In this document: positions 1 to 7,613 of the stretch, piece by piece
How the letters are laid out: each line of letters starts with the position of its first letter
Position numbering within the stretch: the first letter of the stretch is position 1
Source of the DNA: DATACZ01 sp036258795
GTDB taxonomy: Bacteria; Actinomycetota; CADDZG01; JAHWKV01
Assembly (NCBI GenBank): GCA_036258795.1
Contig: DATACZ010000123.1
Location: 1-12,291, forward strand
DNA length: 12,291 nt
Direction of reading: 5' to 3'
Made by a program: the position numbers and the translations under genes
Notes under the pieces: generated by a model
Databases searched by the model: none
What the model was told of the DNA's origin: nothing
The model's input: only the letters and a program-made list of their open reading frames with translations

Positions 1-2018
1 TTGTTTCGGCACCCGCTCGTGCTGCCGCTCTGCTGCTGCAGCTTGCCCCCGACGACTATGTGGTCCATGAGATCTACGGGGTGGGGAAGTATCACGGCAT
101 GGTCACCCGCGAGGTGGCCGGAGTCAGCCGGGACTACCTGCTCATCTCCTACTACGGGGATGACCGGCTCTACCTGCCGACAGAACAACTGGAAGCCATC
201 ACCAAGTACACCGGTGGCGATACGCCTCGCCTCAACCGGCTGGGCTCTACAGAGTGGGAAAAGTCCAAATCGAGGGCCAGGCGTGCTGTTCAAGACATCG
301 CTGAAGAGCTCATATCTCTCTACTCAAAGCGGCTTCGGGCGGAGGGACACGCCTTCTCGCCCGATACCCCCTGGCAGGCCGAATTGGAGAACTCCTTTCC
401 TTACGTGGAGACACCCGACCAGGTGCGGGCGATAGAGGCGGTCAAGGAGGACATGGAAAAGCCGATCCCCATGGACCGGCTGGTGTGCGGGGACGTCGGT
501 TACGGCAAGACCGAGGTAGCGGTTAGAGCGGTCTTCAAGGCCGTTCAGGATTCCAAGCAGGCGGCGGTGCTGGTACCGACGACGATCCTGGCCCAGCAGC
601 ATCACCAGACCTTTACCGAGCGATTTGCAGGCTTTCCGGTGAAGGTCGCTCAACTTTCCCGCTTCCTGACCGCCGCAGAGCAGAGTGAGGTGTTGGAGGA
701 TGTCTCGGTGGGCAAGGTGGACGTGGTCATCGGCACTCACCGGTTGCTCCAGCCGGATGTGAAGTTCCACGACTTGGGCCTTCTCGTCGTCGACGAGGAA
801 CAGCGGTTCGGCGTCAAGCACAAGGAGAAGATCAAGCAGCTTCGGGAGCGGGTGGACGTCCTAACCATGACCGCCACACCAATTCCCAGGACCCTGGAGA
901 TGGGGGTCACCGGAATACGAGACCTCAGCCTCATGGACACTCCTCCCATAGACCGGCGTCCGGTTCTGACCTATGTGGGGGACTACGACGAACGCATGGT
1001 CAGCGCGGCGATCCGCCGAGAGCTGGCCAGGGATGGGCAGGTCTTCCTGGTGCACAACCGGGTGCGCTCGATCGCCGCCTCCGCCAGGCGCATCGCCGCG
1101 CTCGTCCCCGGGGCCAGAGTTACCGTGGCCCACGGTCAGATGAGCGAAGCCGAGTTGGAAAAGGTGATGTTTGACGTCTGGGACGGCAAGGTGGACGTGC
1201 TGGTGTGCACCACGATCATCGAGAGCGGCCTCGATATCCCGGCGATGAACACCCTCATCGTCGAAAGAGCGGACCTCCTGGGACTGGCGCAGCTCTACCA
1301 GCTGAGGGGAAGGGTCGGAAGAGCGGCAGAGAGAGCGTATGCCTACTTCTTCTATCCTCACGAAACCGTGTTGACCGACGAGGCCCACGAACGGCTAAAG
1401 ACGCTCTCGGAGTACACCGAGCTGGGCAGCGGGTTCAAGATCGCCCTTAGGGATCTGGAGATGAGGGGAGCTGGGAACCTCCTCGGCGCCGAGCAGTCAG
1501 GCCACATAGCCGCGGTTGGCTTCGACCTTTACATGAGGATGATGACCGAGGCCATCGCCGAGCTGTCGGGACGGGCGGAGGAAGCCAAGCCAAAGATCCG
1601 GCTTGATATCCCCGCCGATGCCTACATCCCTGCAGATTACATAGCTCGAGAGTCGCTCAGGATGGATGCATACCGGCAGATCGAAAAGGTCAGAACGTCG
1701 GCTGACGTGCGAGCCCTCGAGGAGGAGTTTGCCGACCTATACGGGGAGCTGCCGAAGCCCGTACAGAACCTGCTTTTGGTTGCCGAGCTCAAGGCATTCC
1801 TGGTGGATCAAGGGATCACCGAAGCTGCTGTTAGAAACGGTGTGCTCAAGGTCAAGCCGTTCCCCGAGCTGGCCGAATCTCAGCAGATGAGGCTGCGCCG
1901 CCTTCTCCCGGGCGCCGTCTACAAGCCCGCATCAAGCACCCTCCTCTTGGATGTTCCGGCGGAAGATGTTGCCGGCTGGGTGCTTGCCAGCCTGCGTGCT
2001 ATCCTCTCGGTCGAGTGA
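1..2018 (+). CDS. mfd: Mfd, transcription-repair coupling factor (C-terminal part, 5' end outside the window)
   Basis: Mfd is a double-stranded-DNA translocase that removes RNA polymerase stalled at lesions and recruits UvrA. The frame is open from base 3, so the start lies upstream. About 671 residues are visible, and the N-terminal UvrB-like modules of a roughly 1,150-residue protein are missing. In order I see the RNA-polymerase-interacting CarD/RID-like domain at the left edge (DDYVVHEIYGVGKY, bases 51-92), then the RecG-like motor. The motor has Walker A GDVGYGKT (about 489-512), the Walker B/DEAD-type box VVDEEQRFG (about 785-810), TATPIPRT (about 867-890) and motif VI RGRVGRA near 1306. 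The TRG-type region LRDLEMRGAGNLLGAEQSGH (about 1446-1505) follows, then the C-terminal domain. An apparent GTG start at 60 lies inside the RID domain and is not the real start. The stop TGA at 2016-2018 overlaps the next gene's GTG, implying translational coupling. Confidence 0.97.
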   Translation, partial: VSAPARAAALLLQLAPDDYVVHEIYGVGKYHGMVTREVAGVSRDYLLISYYGDDRLYLPTEQLEAITKYTGGDTPRLNRLGSTEWEKSKSRARRAVQDIAEELISLYSKRLRAEGHAFSPDTPWQAELENSFPYVETPDQVRAIEAVKEDMEKPIPMDRLVCGDVGYGKTEVAVRAVFKAVQDSKQAAVLVPTTILAQQHHQTFTERFAGFPVKVAQLSRFLTAAEQSEVLEDVSVGKVDVVIGTHRLLQPDVKFHDLGLLVVDEEQRFGVKHKEKIKQLRERVDVLTMTATPIPRTLEMGVTGIRDLSLMDTPPIDRRPVLTYVGDYDERMVSAAIRRELARDGQVFLVHNRVRSIAASARRIAALVPGARVTVAHGQMSEAELEKVMFDVWDGKVDVLVCTTIIESGLDIPAMNTLIVERADLLGLAQLYQLRGRVGRAAERAYAYFFYPHETVLTDEAHERLKTLSEYTELGSGFKIALRDLEMRGAGNLLGAEQSGHIAAVGFDLYMRMMTEAIAELSGRAEEAKPKIRLDIPADAYIPADYIARESLRMDAYRQIEKVRTSADVRALEEEFADLYGELPKPVQNLLLVAELKAFLVDQGITEAAVRNGVLKVKPFPELAESQQMRLRRLLPGAVYKPASSTLLLDVPAEDVAGWVLASLRAILSVE

Positions 2019-3094
2019 AATCCAGGACCGCTCTCGGAATTACACTTCTCGCCGCCCTCGCCCTGAGTGCGTGCGCCGGATCGGGTGGGAGCTACTTCGC
2101 CCCCACCGCGGCGGTGGTCTGCACCCGGATCAGCTGCAACAAGATCCCCGACAGCATGATTGCCGAGCGGCTTCAGACGGTCGTCAGAGACCCTCAGGCC
2201 GCTACTCAATTCCGGGGCCCACAGGGGGCGGCCAACCGGTTACAGGCTCAGCGCGAGATCCTTAGCAGCTTGATTCTGGATGAGGTGGCGCTGCAGCAGG
2301 CACGCCTCATGGGACTGCGGCCATCGGATGCCGAGGTCAATGAGCTGCTCGGTCTGCTAGAGAGAGAGTACGGCGGGGAGAAGGGATTCAAAGAAGCCCT
2401 CGAAAGAGACGGCTACACCCTTGGAGAGATCAGGAAATATCTGGGCGAGCAGGCCGTACTGAACAAGGTGGTCGAGACGGTCAGCAAGGACGCCAGGCCC
2501 ACGGATCAGCAGGTGGCTCAGTTCTACGACCTCAACAAGAGCCAGTTCGACTCCCAGGTAAGAGCCCAGCACATCCTCATCTGCGCGAACTTCGAGCCCG
2601 AGACGAGCAAGTGCACTCCAGGGCCCGGCGATCAGGCCCAGGCCACTCAGCTGGCGGAGCGTGCCCGACGGGGAGAGGACTTCGGAGCCCTGGCAAGGGA
2701 GTTCTCCAAGGACAACACCACCAAGGACAAGGGAGGCGACATCGGGTTCTTCTCCCGAGGCGACCTGGAGAGGTTGCCCGAGCTCGAGGAGGCAGCTTTC
2801 AACCTCCTACTGCCCGGCGAGGTCTCCAACCCAGTCAAGACGTCGCTCGGACTTCACGTGGTCAAGCTGACCGCCATCGGGAAGCCCTTTGAGGAGGCCA
2901 AGGCCGGAATTACCGACAGTCTCCGTCGCCAGCAGGTCACCAGGGCATATCAGACCTGGCTCGTGGAGGCGATCAAGAATGCCCGGGTCAAGGTAAACCC
3001 CAAGCTCGGACGTTTCGACAAGATCTCTCAGAAGGTGGTGCCTGCCAGAGCGCCCACCCGGGTCGCGGCTCCACCGGCCACACCCGCGCCCTGA
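2015..3094 (+). CDS. Lipoprotein SurA/PrsA-like peptidyl-prolyl isomerase (parvulin)
   Basis: This is a predicted extracytoplasmic foldase, anchored by lipid to the outer face of the membrane, that catalyses prolyl isomerisation and chaperones secreted proteins. The 359-residue product starts with a lipoprotein signal peptide ending in lipobox LSAC (Cys20). A SurA-like helical N-terminal region follows (about 45-165), then a PpiC/parvulin domain (about 182-286). The domain starts VRAQHILI, contains GGDIGFFSRGDL and ends with LGLHVVKLT; both parvulin histidines are present. The tail is rich in Pro and Ala. The GTG start overlaps the mfd stop as GTGA and gives exactly the expected signal peptide, so it is well supported. 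Two cysteine pairs stand out: Cys36/Cys41 after the lipid anchor, and Cys190/Cys200 in the loop after the first parvulin strand. They could form disulfides (inference). Family assignment is firm; the SurA versus PrsA label is not. Confidence 0.93.
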   Translation: MKSRTALGITLLAALALSACAGSGGSYFAPTAAVVCTRISCNKIPDSMIAERLQTVVRDPQAATQFRGPQGAANRLQAQREILSSLILDEVALQQARLMGLRPSDAEVNELLGLLEREYGGEKGFKEALERDGYTLGEIRKYLGEQAVLNKVVETVSKDARPTDQQVAQFYDLNKSQFDSQVRAQHILICANFEPETSKCTPGPGDQAQATQLAERARRGEDFGALAREFSKDNTTKDKGGDIGFFSRGDLERLPELEEAAFNLLLPGEVSNPVKTSLGLHVVKLTAIGKPFEEAKAGITDSLRRQQVTRAYQTWLVEAIKNARVKVNPKLGRFDKISQKVVPARAPTRVAAPPATPAP

Positions 3095-3213
3095 CGAACA
3101 TCCGGCAGGTCTCCGGCGCCGAGGCGGGCCCCGACGCCGGATCCTCATCGACCGGCACGGCCCGAGAACCGGCTGAACGGGCCGGCGCGGCCTTCGCCGA
3201 GCTGGTCGCGGTC

Positions 3214-3840
3214 ATGGAGCGGCTACGTGCCCCCGGCGGCTGTCCCTGGGACGCCGAGCAGACTCACCGCTCCCTGGCCGTTCACCTGGTGGAGGAGGCC
3301 TACGAGACCCTGGAAGCCATAGATTCCGGCAACATGCCGGAGCTTGCAGAGGAGCTCGGCGACCTGATGCTTCAGGTGGTCTTTCACGCTGAGATTGCTG
3401 CCGGGGAGGGTCACTTCGACATAAGTGATGTGATCGACGGACTGGTAGCCAAGCTGTACCAGCGCCACCCGCATGTCTTTGGTGACGTGTCGGTCCGGAG
3501 CGCCGCCGAGGTGGTGGCGAACTGGGAGGTGCTCAAGAAGGAGCACAAGGGCCGGTCCGATGCCGGTGAGGGCATACCCAGCGGCCTTCCGGCGCTCGTG
3601 TACGCTCACAAGGTGCTTCGCCGAGTCTCAGGAGTCGGACGAGACTATGCTCCTTCAGTCCCAAGGGTTGTAGAGCAGGCCCAGGCCTTGAGCTCCGGAG
3701 TAACGGAAGAGGCGATCGGCACGTTGCTGCTGGAACTCGTGGCCCTGGCCGGGTCGGCAGGCGTTGACCCGGAAGGAGCGCTTCGTAGACGTGCCGGTTC
3801 CCTGTTGGAGGAGGCCAGAAGCTCGACCAAGCCGGTATGA
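3214..3840 (+). CDS. mazG: MazG family nucleoside triphosphate pyrophosphohydrolase
   Basis: MazG hydrolyses (d)NTPs to the monophosphate and pyrophosphate, cleaning the nucleotide pool; in mycobacteria it is linked to oxidised nucleotides. From ATG 3214 the product has 208 residues and carries the signature GGCPWDAEQTH (8-18). The metal-binding acidic sets are EEAYE (27-31) and EELGD (46-50), followed by KLYQRHPHVFGD (80-91). A weaker C-terminal half contains GIPSGLPALVYAHKV. The start is uncertain. The residues read upstream in frame, AFAELVAV, continue the family's first helix, but no ATG, GTG or TTG occurs in frame upstream. The only options are CTG 3202 or CTG 3091, and the latter overlaps the preceding stop as CTGA. 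ATG 3214 is the conservative choice. It lies directly after the foldase gene and its stop overlaps the next start (ATGA). MazG next to Mfd is conserved in actinobacteria. Confidence 0.92.
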   Translation: MERLRAPGGCPWDAEQTHRSLAVHLVEEAYETLEAIDSGNMPELAEELGDLMLQVVFHAEIAAGEGHFDISDVIDGLVAKLYQRHPHVFGDVSVRSAAEVVANWEVLKKEHKGRSDAGEGIPSGLPALVYAHKVLRRVSGVGRDYAPSVPRVVEQAQALSSGVTEEAIGTLLLELVALAGSAGVDPEGALRRRAGSLLEEARSSTKPV

Positions 3841-4739
3841 GGACGGTGGTTCCCGACTGCCGTTGGGGCATCTCTTTGAAGCCATCGGCCCTCGTGATGC
3901 TCGCCGTGCTCTTCCTCTCACAGCTCGGTGCTTGCGGCACCGGGGAAAGGGAGAGCGCCATCCCGACCGGGACACCCGCCGAAAAGGAGCCGTTTCTAGG
4001 CTTGAAAACCACCGAGTACAAATTCGACGCTTTGCCGACTTTCAAGGGCGGGCTTGTGACGATCGAGTTGGACAACACCGCAGGGAAGGAGGCTCACGAG
4101 GCGGAATTCCTTCGCCTTGACCCAGGAAAAAAGCCCGCCGACTACGTGGCAGCCATTGCCCAGAAGCGGCTCCCGTCATTTGCGCACCCCGCAGGAGGGC
4201 CCGGTCCGGTTCTTCCGGGCAAGACCGCGGTCTACACGGGCAACTTTCCTGCCGGCAACTACATTTTCGTGTGCCACGTCCCGGCGCCCGACAACCAAGA
4301 GCATCTGATGAAGGGAATGATTTCCGAGATCCGGCTGAGCGAAGGCAGGGAAGCTTCGCTGCCCAGGGCGAACGAAACCATCGGGGCAAAGGAGTTCGAG
4401 TTCACCGGTGGGGAGAAGCTGAAGGCCGGGTCCCAGACCGTCAAGGTGATCAATGAGGGCCAGCAGCCTCACAACTTCGGACTGGTCTCCCTGGCCGCCG
4501 GAAAAAAGGCCTCGGACCTCAGCCCTTACCTCGTGCCGCCTGGGAGCCCCTTCCCGCCCGGTCCGCCCCCGTTTACCGGCTTCAACGGGCTTGTCGGCAC
4601 CGTCTCGCCGGGCGATGCCGGCACCCGAACTCTGGAGCTTTCCCCGAGAACCTCCTATGCGCTGATCTGCTTCGTGCCGGATGCCGACGGCACGCCTCAC
4701 TTTGCGAAGGGCATGATCGAGCAGGTCGACATCCCGTAG
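3837..4739 (+). CDS. Lipoprotein with two cupredoxin-like repeats
   Basis: This is a predicted secreted lipoprotein of 300 residues that probably binds copper. Its function is unknown beyond that; electron transfer or copper handling are possibilities. The signal peptide has a hydrophobic core at about 18-30 and lipobox LGAC (Cys33). Two homologous halves follow, about 55-167 and 180-300. Each has a His in the first part (His87 in KEAHEAEF; His212 in QQPHNFGL) and a C-terminal Cys-X9-His-X4-Met set (Cys146/His156/Met161; Cys278/His288/Met293). That His/Cys/His/Met combination is the ligand set of type 1 copper sites. The halves also align in YIFVC versus YALIC and HLMKGMI versus HFAKGMI, showing internal duplication. 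The ATG overlaps the mazG stop as ATGA; an in-frame TTG at 3876 would give a more typical short signal peptide. In M. tuberculosis the corresponding slot holds the unrelated lipoprotein lpqU. Confidence 0.8.
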   Translation: MRTVVPDCRWGISLKPSALVMLAVLFLSQLGACGTGERESAIPTGTPAEKEPFLGLKTTEYKFDALPTFKGGLVTIELDNTAGKEAHEAEFLRLDPGKKPADYVAAIAQKRLPSFAHPAGGPGPVLPGKTAVYTGNFPAGNYIFVCHVPAPDNQEHLMKGMISEIRLSEGREASLPRANETIGAKEFEFTGGEKLKAGSQTVKVINEGQQPHNFGLVSLAAGKKASDLSPYLVPPGSPFPPGPPPFTGFNGLVGTVSPGDAGTRTLELSPRTSYALICFVPDADGTPHFAKGMIEQVDIP

Positions 4740-4766
4740 CGCGCGTCCGCTATCGACTCCCTCAGC

Positions 4767-5945
4767 ATGGCACCCGAGACAGAAATCCAAGTTCCCCGCC
4801 CCAGGTTGGCCACTCCTGCATTCCTGGCTATCACCGTGGCCGGACTTGCTTACTTCACCTCCGTTGGGATGCTGTTCCCAGTGCTGCCCCGATTCGTGAG
4901 GGGGCCGCTGGGCGGCTCGGATACCTCCGTAGGGATCGTGGTGGGAGTGTTCAGCCTGTCGGCCTTGCTTCTCCGCCCGCTGGCCGGGCGGGTGGGCGAC
5001 CTGCGGGGGCGCAAGGTGCTGATTACGGTAGGCGCGGGCACTGCGGCGGTGTCGGTGGGGGCTTACTCGCTCGCTGAGTCCATCCCGCTGCTCATGTTTC
5101 TCCGGCTCGTGACCGGTTCCGGGGAGGCCTTCATGTTCACGGGGGCCACTACTGCCATCAGCGACCTGGCGCCCTCCAGCCGCCGAGGCGAGGCCTTCAG
5201 CTTGTTCTCTCTTGCGGTCTTCTCGGGATTGGCCGCCGGGCCGGCTCTCGGAGAGATGACCCTCAACCGGTGGGGGTTCACGTGGGTTTGGCTGGGGGCG
5301 GCGGGGTGCGCAGCCGCAGCCGGGCTGCTTGGATTACTTACTCCCGACACGCGTCCGGAGGCTGAATCCGGCCGGTCTGGCCTTATTAGCCGAAAGGCGG
5401 TGATTCCGGGAATCGTATTCGCCTCGAGCGCCTTTGGGTTTGCCGGGTACTCCTCCTTCGTTCCCCTGTACGCCCTGCAGCTCGGCCTCCCGGGGTCCCG
5501 GCAGCTATTTGCTCTGCACTCCATCATCATCGTGGCGGTCAGAAGCTTTGGCGCCCGACTCCCCGACCGCGTGGGAGTCGGCAAGATGGCAAATGGTTCC
5601 CTGTTGCTCAGTCTGGCGGGGCTGCTTACCTTGGGCATAGTTCGGAATCCGACTGGACTGGTGGCCGGTACTGCCCTGTTTGCCCTGGGTCAATCACTGC
5701 TGTTTCCGGCCTTGCTGAGTCTTGTTATCGGGCGGGTGCAGGCCTCCGAACGGGCTTCCGCGATCGGCACCTTCACTGCCTTTCTGGACCTATCGTTCGG
5801 AATAGGTCCGGTAGGCTTGGGTCTGGTAGCTCATAGCTTCGGTTATCCGGCGGTCTTCCTGGCATCCTCCATCGTCGCAGCAGGCGGCATGGCCCTATTC
5901 ATCCTGAGCCGAAATCACGCTTCCGAAGCTAACAATCGGCTATAG
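4767..5945 (+). CDS. MFS family transporter
   Basis: This is a 392-residue polytopic membrane protein of the major facilitator superfamily, most like proton-driven drug or metabolite exporters; the substrate cannot be read from sequence. Hydrophobic segments run along the whole length, consistent with about 12 helices. Motif A of the first half is GRVGDLRGRK (residues 74-83) after helix 2, with a degenerate copy GARLPDRVGVGKM in the second half. RLVTGSGEAFMFTGATTAISDL fits helix 4, and GLAAGPALGE resembles the helix 5 antiporter motif C. The ATG at 4767 follows the cupredoxin stop by 27 bases with no clear ribosome binding site; the first 15 residues are a short polar leader. It may be co-transcribed with the cupredoxin lipoprotein, which makes a copper-related role conceivable but unproven. 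It is convergent with the small minus-strand gene. Confidence 0.9.
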   Translation: MAPETEIQVPRPRLATPAFLAITVAGLAYFTSVGMLFPVLPRFVRGPLGGSDTSVGIVVGVFSLSALLLRPLAGRVGDLRGRKVLITVGAGTAAVSVGAYSLAESIPLLMFLRLVTGSGEAFMFTGATTAISDLAPSSRRGEAFSLFSLAVFSGLAAGPALGEMTLNRWGFTWVWLGAAGCAAAAGLLGLLTPDTRPEAESGRSGLISRKAVIPGIVFASSAFGFAGYSSFVPLYALQLGLPGSRQLFALHSIIIVAVRSFGARLPDRVGVGKMANGSLLLSLAGLLTLGIVRNPTGLVAGTALFALGQSLLFPALLSLVIGRVQASERASAIGTFTAFLDLSFGIGPVGLGLVAHSFGYPAVFLASSIVAAGGMALFILSRNHASEANNRL

Positions 5946-5980
5946 ACCGGCTCGATCGGCCGCCCCGATGCAGATAGCCT

Positions 5981-6232
5981 CTAGCCGCACCTGAACCCCA
6001 TCCGCTTGGTCAGCGGCTTGCCCGGTTCCCGAGGAACGACCGGGTGAACCGCGCCCTCTGCCAGGGGGCTCTCCGTTCCGTCGGTGAAGTTGACCACCAG
6101 GACCTGGCAATCGGGGGGTAGCTCGCCGAGCTCGCGTATTTCCTGAACCGAGATCTTGTCCTTGTGCCAGGGATAGATCGTCCCTTCGATCGTAACCTCA
6201 TACTTTGGATCCTCGGTCTGCTCGGCGCTCAT
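5981..6232 (-). CDS. Small protein resembling a multiubiquitin-type beta-grasp domain
   Basis: This 83-residue minus-strand protein lies between the MFS gene and eno. After a polar N-terminus it reads YEVTIEGTIYPW, KDKISVQEIRELGELPPDC, QVLVVNFTDGTE, and ends GKPLTKRMGFRCG. The order strand, strand, helix with ELGELPP, strand pair, and a C-terminal glycine after a basic tail resembles the bacterial multiubiquitin-type (PF14452-like) beta-grasp domains. This is from memory and not a search. The start ATG at 6230-6232 has a good ribosome binding site on the minus strand (AGGGAGAG, about 6236-6243). Only one domain is present, and no E1, E2 or JAB-type gene is in the window, so conjugation is not implied. 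It is intact, divergent from eno and convergent with the MFS gene. Coding status is well supported; the fold is an inference. Confidence 0.75.
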   Translation of the reverse strand: MSAEQTEDPKYEVTIEGTIYPWHKDKISVQEIRELGELPPDCQVLVVNFTDGTESPLAEGAVHPVVPREPGKPLTKRMGFRCG

Positions 6233-6235
6233 AAG

Positions 6236-6243
6236 CTCTCCCT
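6236..6243 (-). promoter_or_regulatory. Ribosome binding site of the small minus-strand gene
   Basis: On the minus strand AGGGAGAG lies four bases upstream of ATG 6232. It is a good Shine-Dalgarno match that fixes this start and supports real translation of the 83-residue protein. Confidence 0.7.
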
Positions 6244-6310
6244 TTTTAGTAGCCGTTTTGTGACTGCACTTCTACCCCTTTTCATTGCCCCAAGAACCGG
6301 GAACTAGGGG

Positions 6311-6326
6311 CTAAACGGGTTATGTT
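6311..6326 (+). promoter_or_regulatory. Candidate eno promoter -10 region
   Basis: CTAAAC at 6311-6316 is followed by exactly 10 bases and the GTG at 6327. The same GGCTAAAC-N10-GTG arrangement precedes the gene at 10808. TATGTT at 6321-6326 (TANNNT) is an alternative -10 lying six bases before ATG 6333, which would make that ATG leaderless. No convincing -35 is visible and no strong ribosome binding site precedes either start. Confidence 0.35.
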
Positions 6327-7613
6327 GTGACCATGATTGAGGCGATGAAGGCCCGGGAGATCCTCGATAGCCGCGGCAACCCAACGGTTGAGGTAGAGGT
6401 TTTGACCTCCACCGGAGGGTGGGGTAGGGCGGCGGCGCCCTCGGGCGCCTCGACGGGAAAGTTCGAGGCCGTTGAGCTGCGGGATGGGGATTCCAGGTTC
6501 GGGGGCCTGGGAGTCAGGAAGGCAGTCGAAAACGTCAACTCGGTTATTGCCCCGGCGCTTATCGGTCAAGACATCCTGGCCCAGCGCACCGTTGACCGCA
6601 TCATCGAGGATCTCGACGGCACCGACAACAAATCCAAGCTTGGCGCCAACGCTTCCACTGCCGTGTCGATGGCCGTAGCCCGGGCCGCCGCCGACGAGCT
6701 CGAGGTGCCGCTGTTCAGGTACCTGGGAGGCGCCGATGCCCACCTCTTGCCGGTGCCGCTGATGAATGTGCTCAACGGCGGGGCTCATGCCGACAACAAC
6801 GTCGACATCCAGGAGTTCATGATCGTCCCCAAGGGGGCTTCATCCTTCTCGGAGGCCCTGCAGATGGGAACCGATGTCTACCGAAACCTCAAGAAGCTGC
6901 TGCAGTCCAGGAATCTCTCCACCGGCGTAGGCGACGAGGGAGGGTTCGCCCCGAATCTCGAGAGCAACGAAGCGGCCCTGTGGTTCCTTCTAGAAGCCAT
7001 CGAGTCCGCCCACTACGAGCCAGGTGAGGAGATAGCTGTGGCCCTGGACGTTGCGGCCACAGAGCTCATCTCCGAGGGTAAATACCACTTCCAGGGAGAG
7101 GGAAGGGAGCTCGATGCTCCCGAGCTCATTGAGCTGTACGCCTCGTGGCTGGAGAAGTTTCCCCTCGTCAGCATCGAAGATCCGTTCGGTGAGCAGGATT
7201 GGGATGGGTGGAAGCTGTTGACCGCCGACCTCGGGCCCAGGGTTCAGCTGGTGGGTGACGACCTGTTCGTGACCAACAAAGAGCGGCTGGCCCAGGGCAT
7301 CGACAGCAAGGCGGCCAACGCCATTCTCGTCAAGGTAAACCAGATCGGCACCCTGACTGAGACCACCGAGACGATCACGATGGCCACAAAAGCTGGCTAC
7401 TCGTCCATGGTCAGCCATCGCTCCGGCGAGACGGAGGACGCCACCATCGCGGATTTGGCCGTGGCGTGGGGCAACGGCCAGATCAAGGCCGGGGCGCCGG
7501 CCCGATCGGACCGGGTCGCCAAGTACAACCAGCTCATCAGGATCGAGGAGGAGCTGGGCGAGGAGGCCCGTTTCGCCGGACAGGAGGCGTTTCCCCGGTG
7601 GCACGCCCGCTGA
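6327..7613 (+). CDS. eno: Enolase (phosphopyruvate hydratase)
   Basis: Enolase interconverts 2-phosphoglycerate and phosphoenolpyruvate in glycolysis in the cytoplasm, and in many bacteria is also an RNA-degradosome or surface protein. The product has 428 residues, the normal family length. It begins MTMIEAMKAREILDSRGNPT, and the mobile catalytic loop PSGASTG (38-44) is present. His154 is in GGAHADNN and Glu204 in GDEGGFAP. The Mg ligands are Asp241, Glu284 (EDPFGEQDW) and Asp311 (VGDDLFVTN). The catalytic Lys336 is in ILVKVNQIGTLTE and the signature SHRSGETED is at 363-371. No key residue is missing. The start is GTG 6327, or ATG 6333 two codons later; neither has a clear ribosome binding site, so a leaderless or near-leaderless mRNA is possible. 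The end overlaps the ftsB-like gene by 16 bases. The eno-divIC-DUF501-ppx order is conserved in actinobacteria. Confidence 0.98.
   Translation: MTMIEAMKAREILDSRGNPTVEVEVLTSTGGWGRAAAPSGASTGKFEAVELRDGDSRFGGLGVRKAVENVNSVIAPALIGQDILAQRTVDRIIEDLDGTDNKSKLGANASTAVSMAVARAAADELEVPLFRYLGGADAHLLPVPLMNVLNGGAHADNNVDIQEFMIVPKGASSFSEALQMGTDVYRNLKKLLQSRNLSTGVGDEGGFAPNLESNEAALWFLLEAIESAHYEPGEEIAVALDVAATELISEGKYHFQGEGRELDAPELIELYASWLEKFPLVSIEDPFGEQDWDGWKLLTADLGPRVQLVGDDLFVTNKERLAQGIDSKAANAILVKVNQIGTLTETTETITMATKAGYSSMVSHRSGETEDATIADLAVAWGNGQIKAGAPARSDRVAKYNQLIRIEEELGEEARFAGQEAFPRWHAR
7583..7587 (+). promoter_or_regulatory. Ribosome binding site of the ftsB-like gene inside eno
   Basis: GGAGG (within AGGAGG) lies 10 bases before GTG 7598, inside the last codons of eno. 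It decides the start in favour of GTG 7598 over the much longer open frame from 7466, which would read through eno in another frame. Confidence 0.65.

Noticed and set aside
861..1388. Long open frame on the minus strand inside mfd
   Set aside because: It lies wholly antisense to conserved Mfd motor motifs and is a typical shadow of GC-rich codon usage; no family similarity.
5955..5969. ATCGG/CCGAT hairpin between the convergent MFS and small-protein genes as a bidirectional terminator
   Set aside because: The 5-bp stem lacks a T-tract on either strand, so the evidence is too weak.
7466..7597. Longer N-terminus for the FtsB-like protein
   Set aside because: These bases encode the end of enolase in another frame. 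The residues show no family similarity, and a ribosome binding site precedes GTG 7598.
6282..7604. Long minus-strand open frames antisense to eno
   Set aside because: They mirror enolase codons and have no recognisable motifs or ribosome binding sites.
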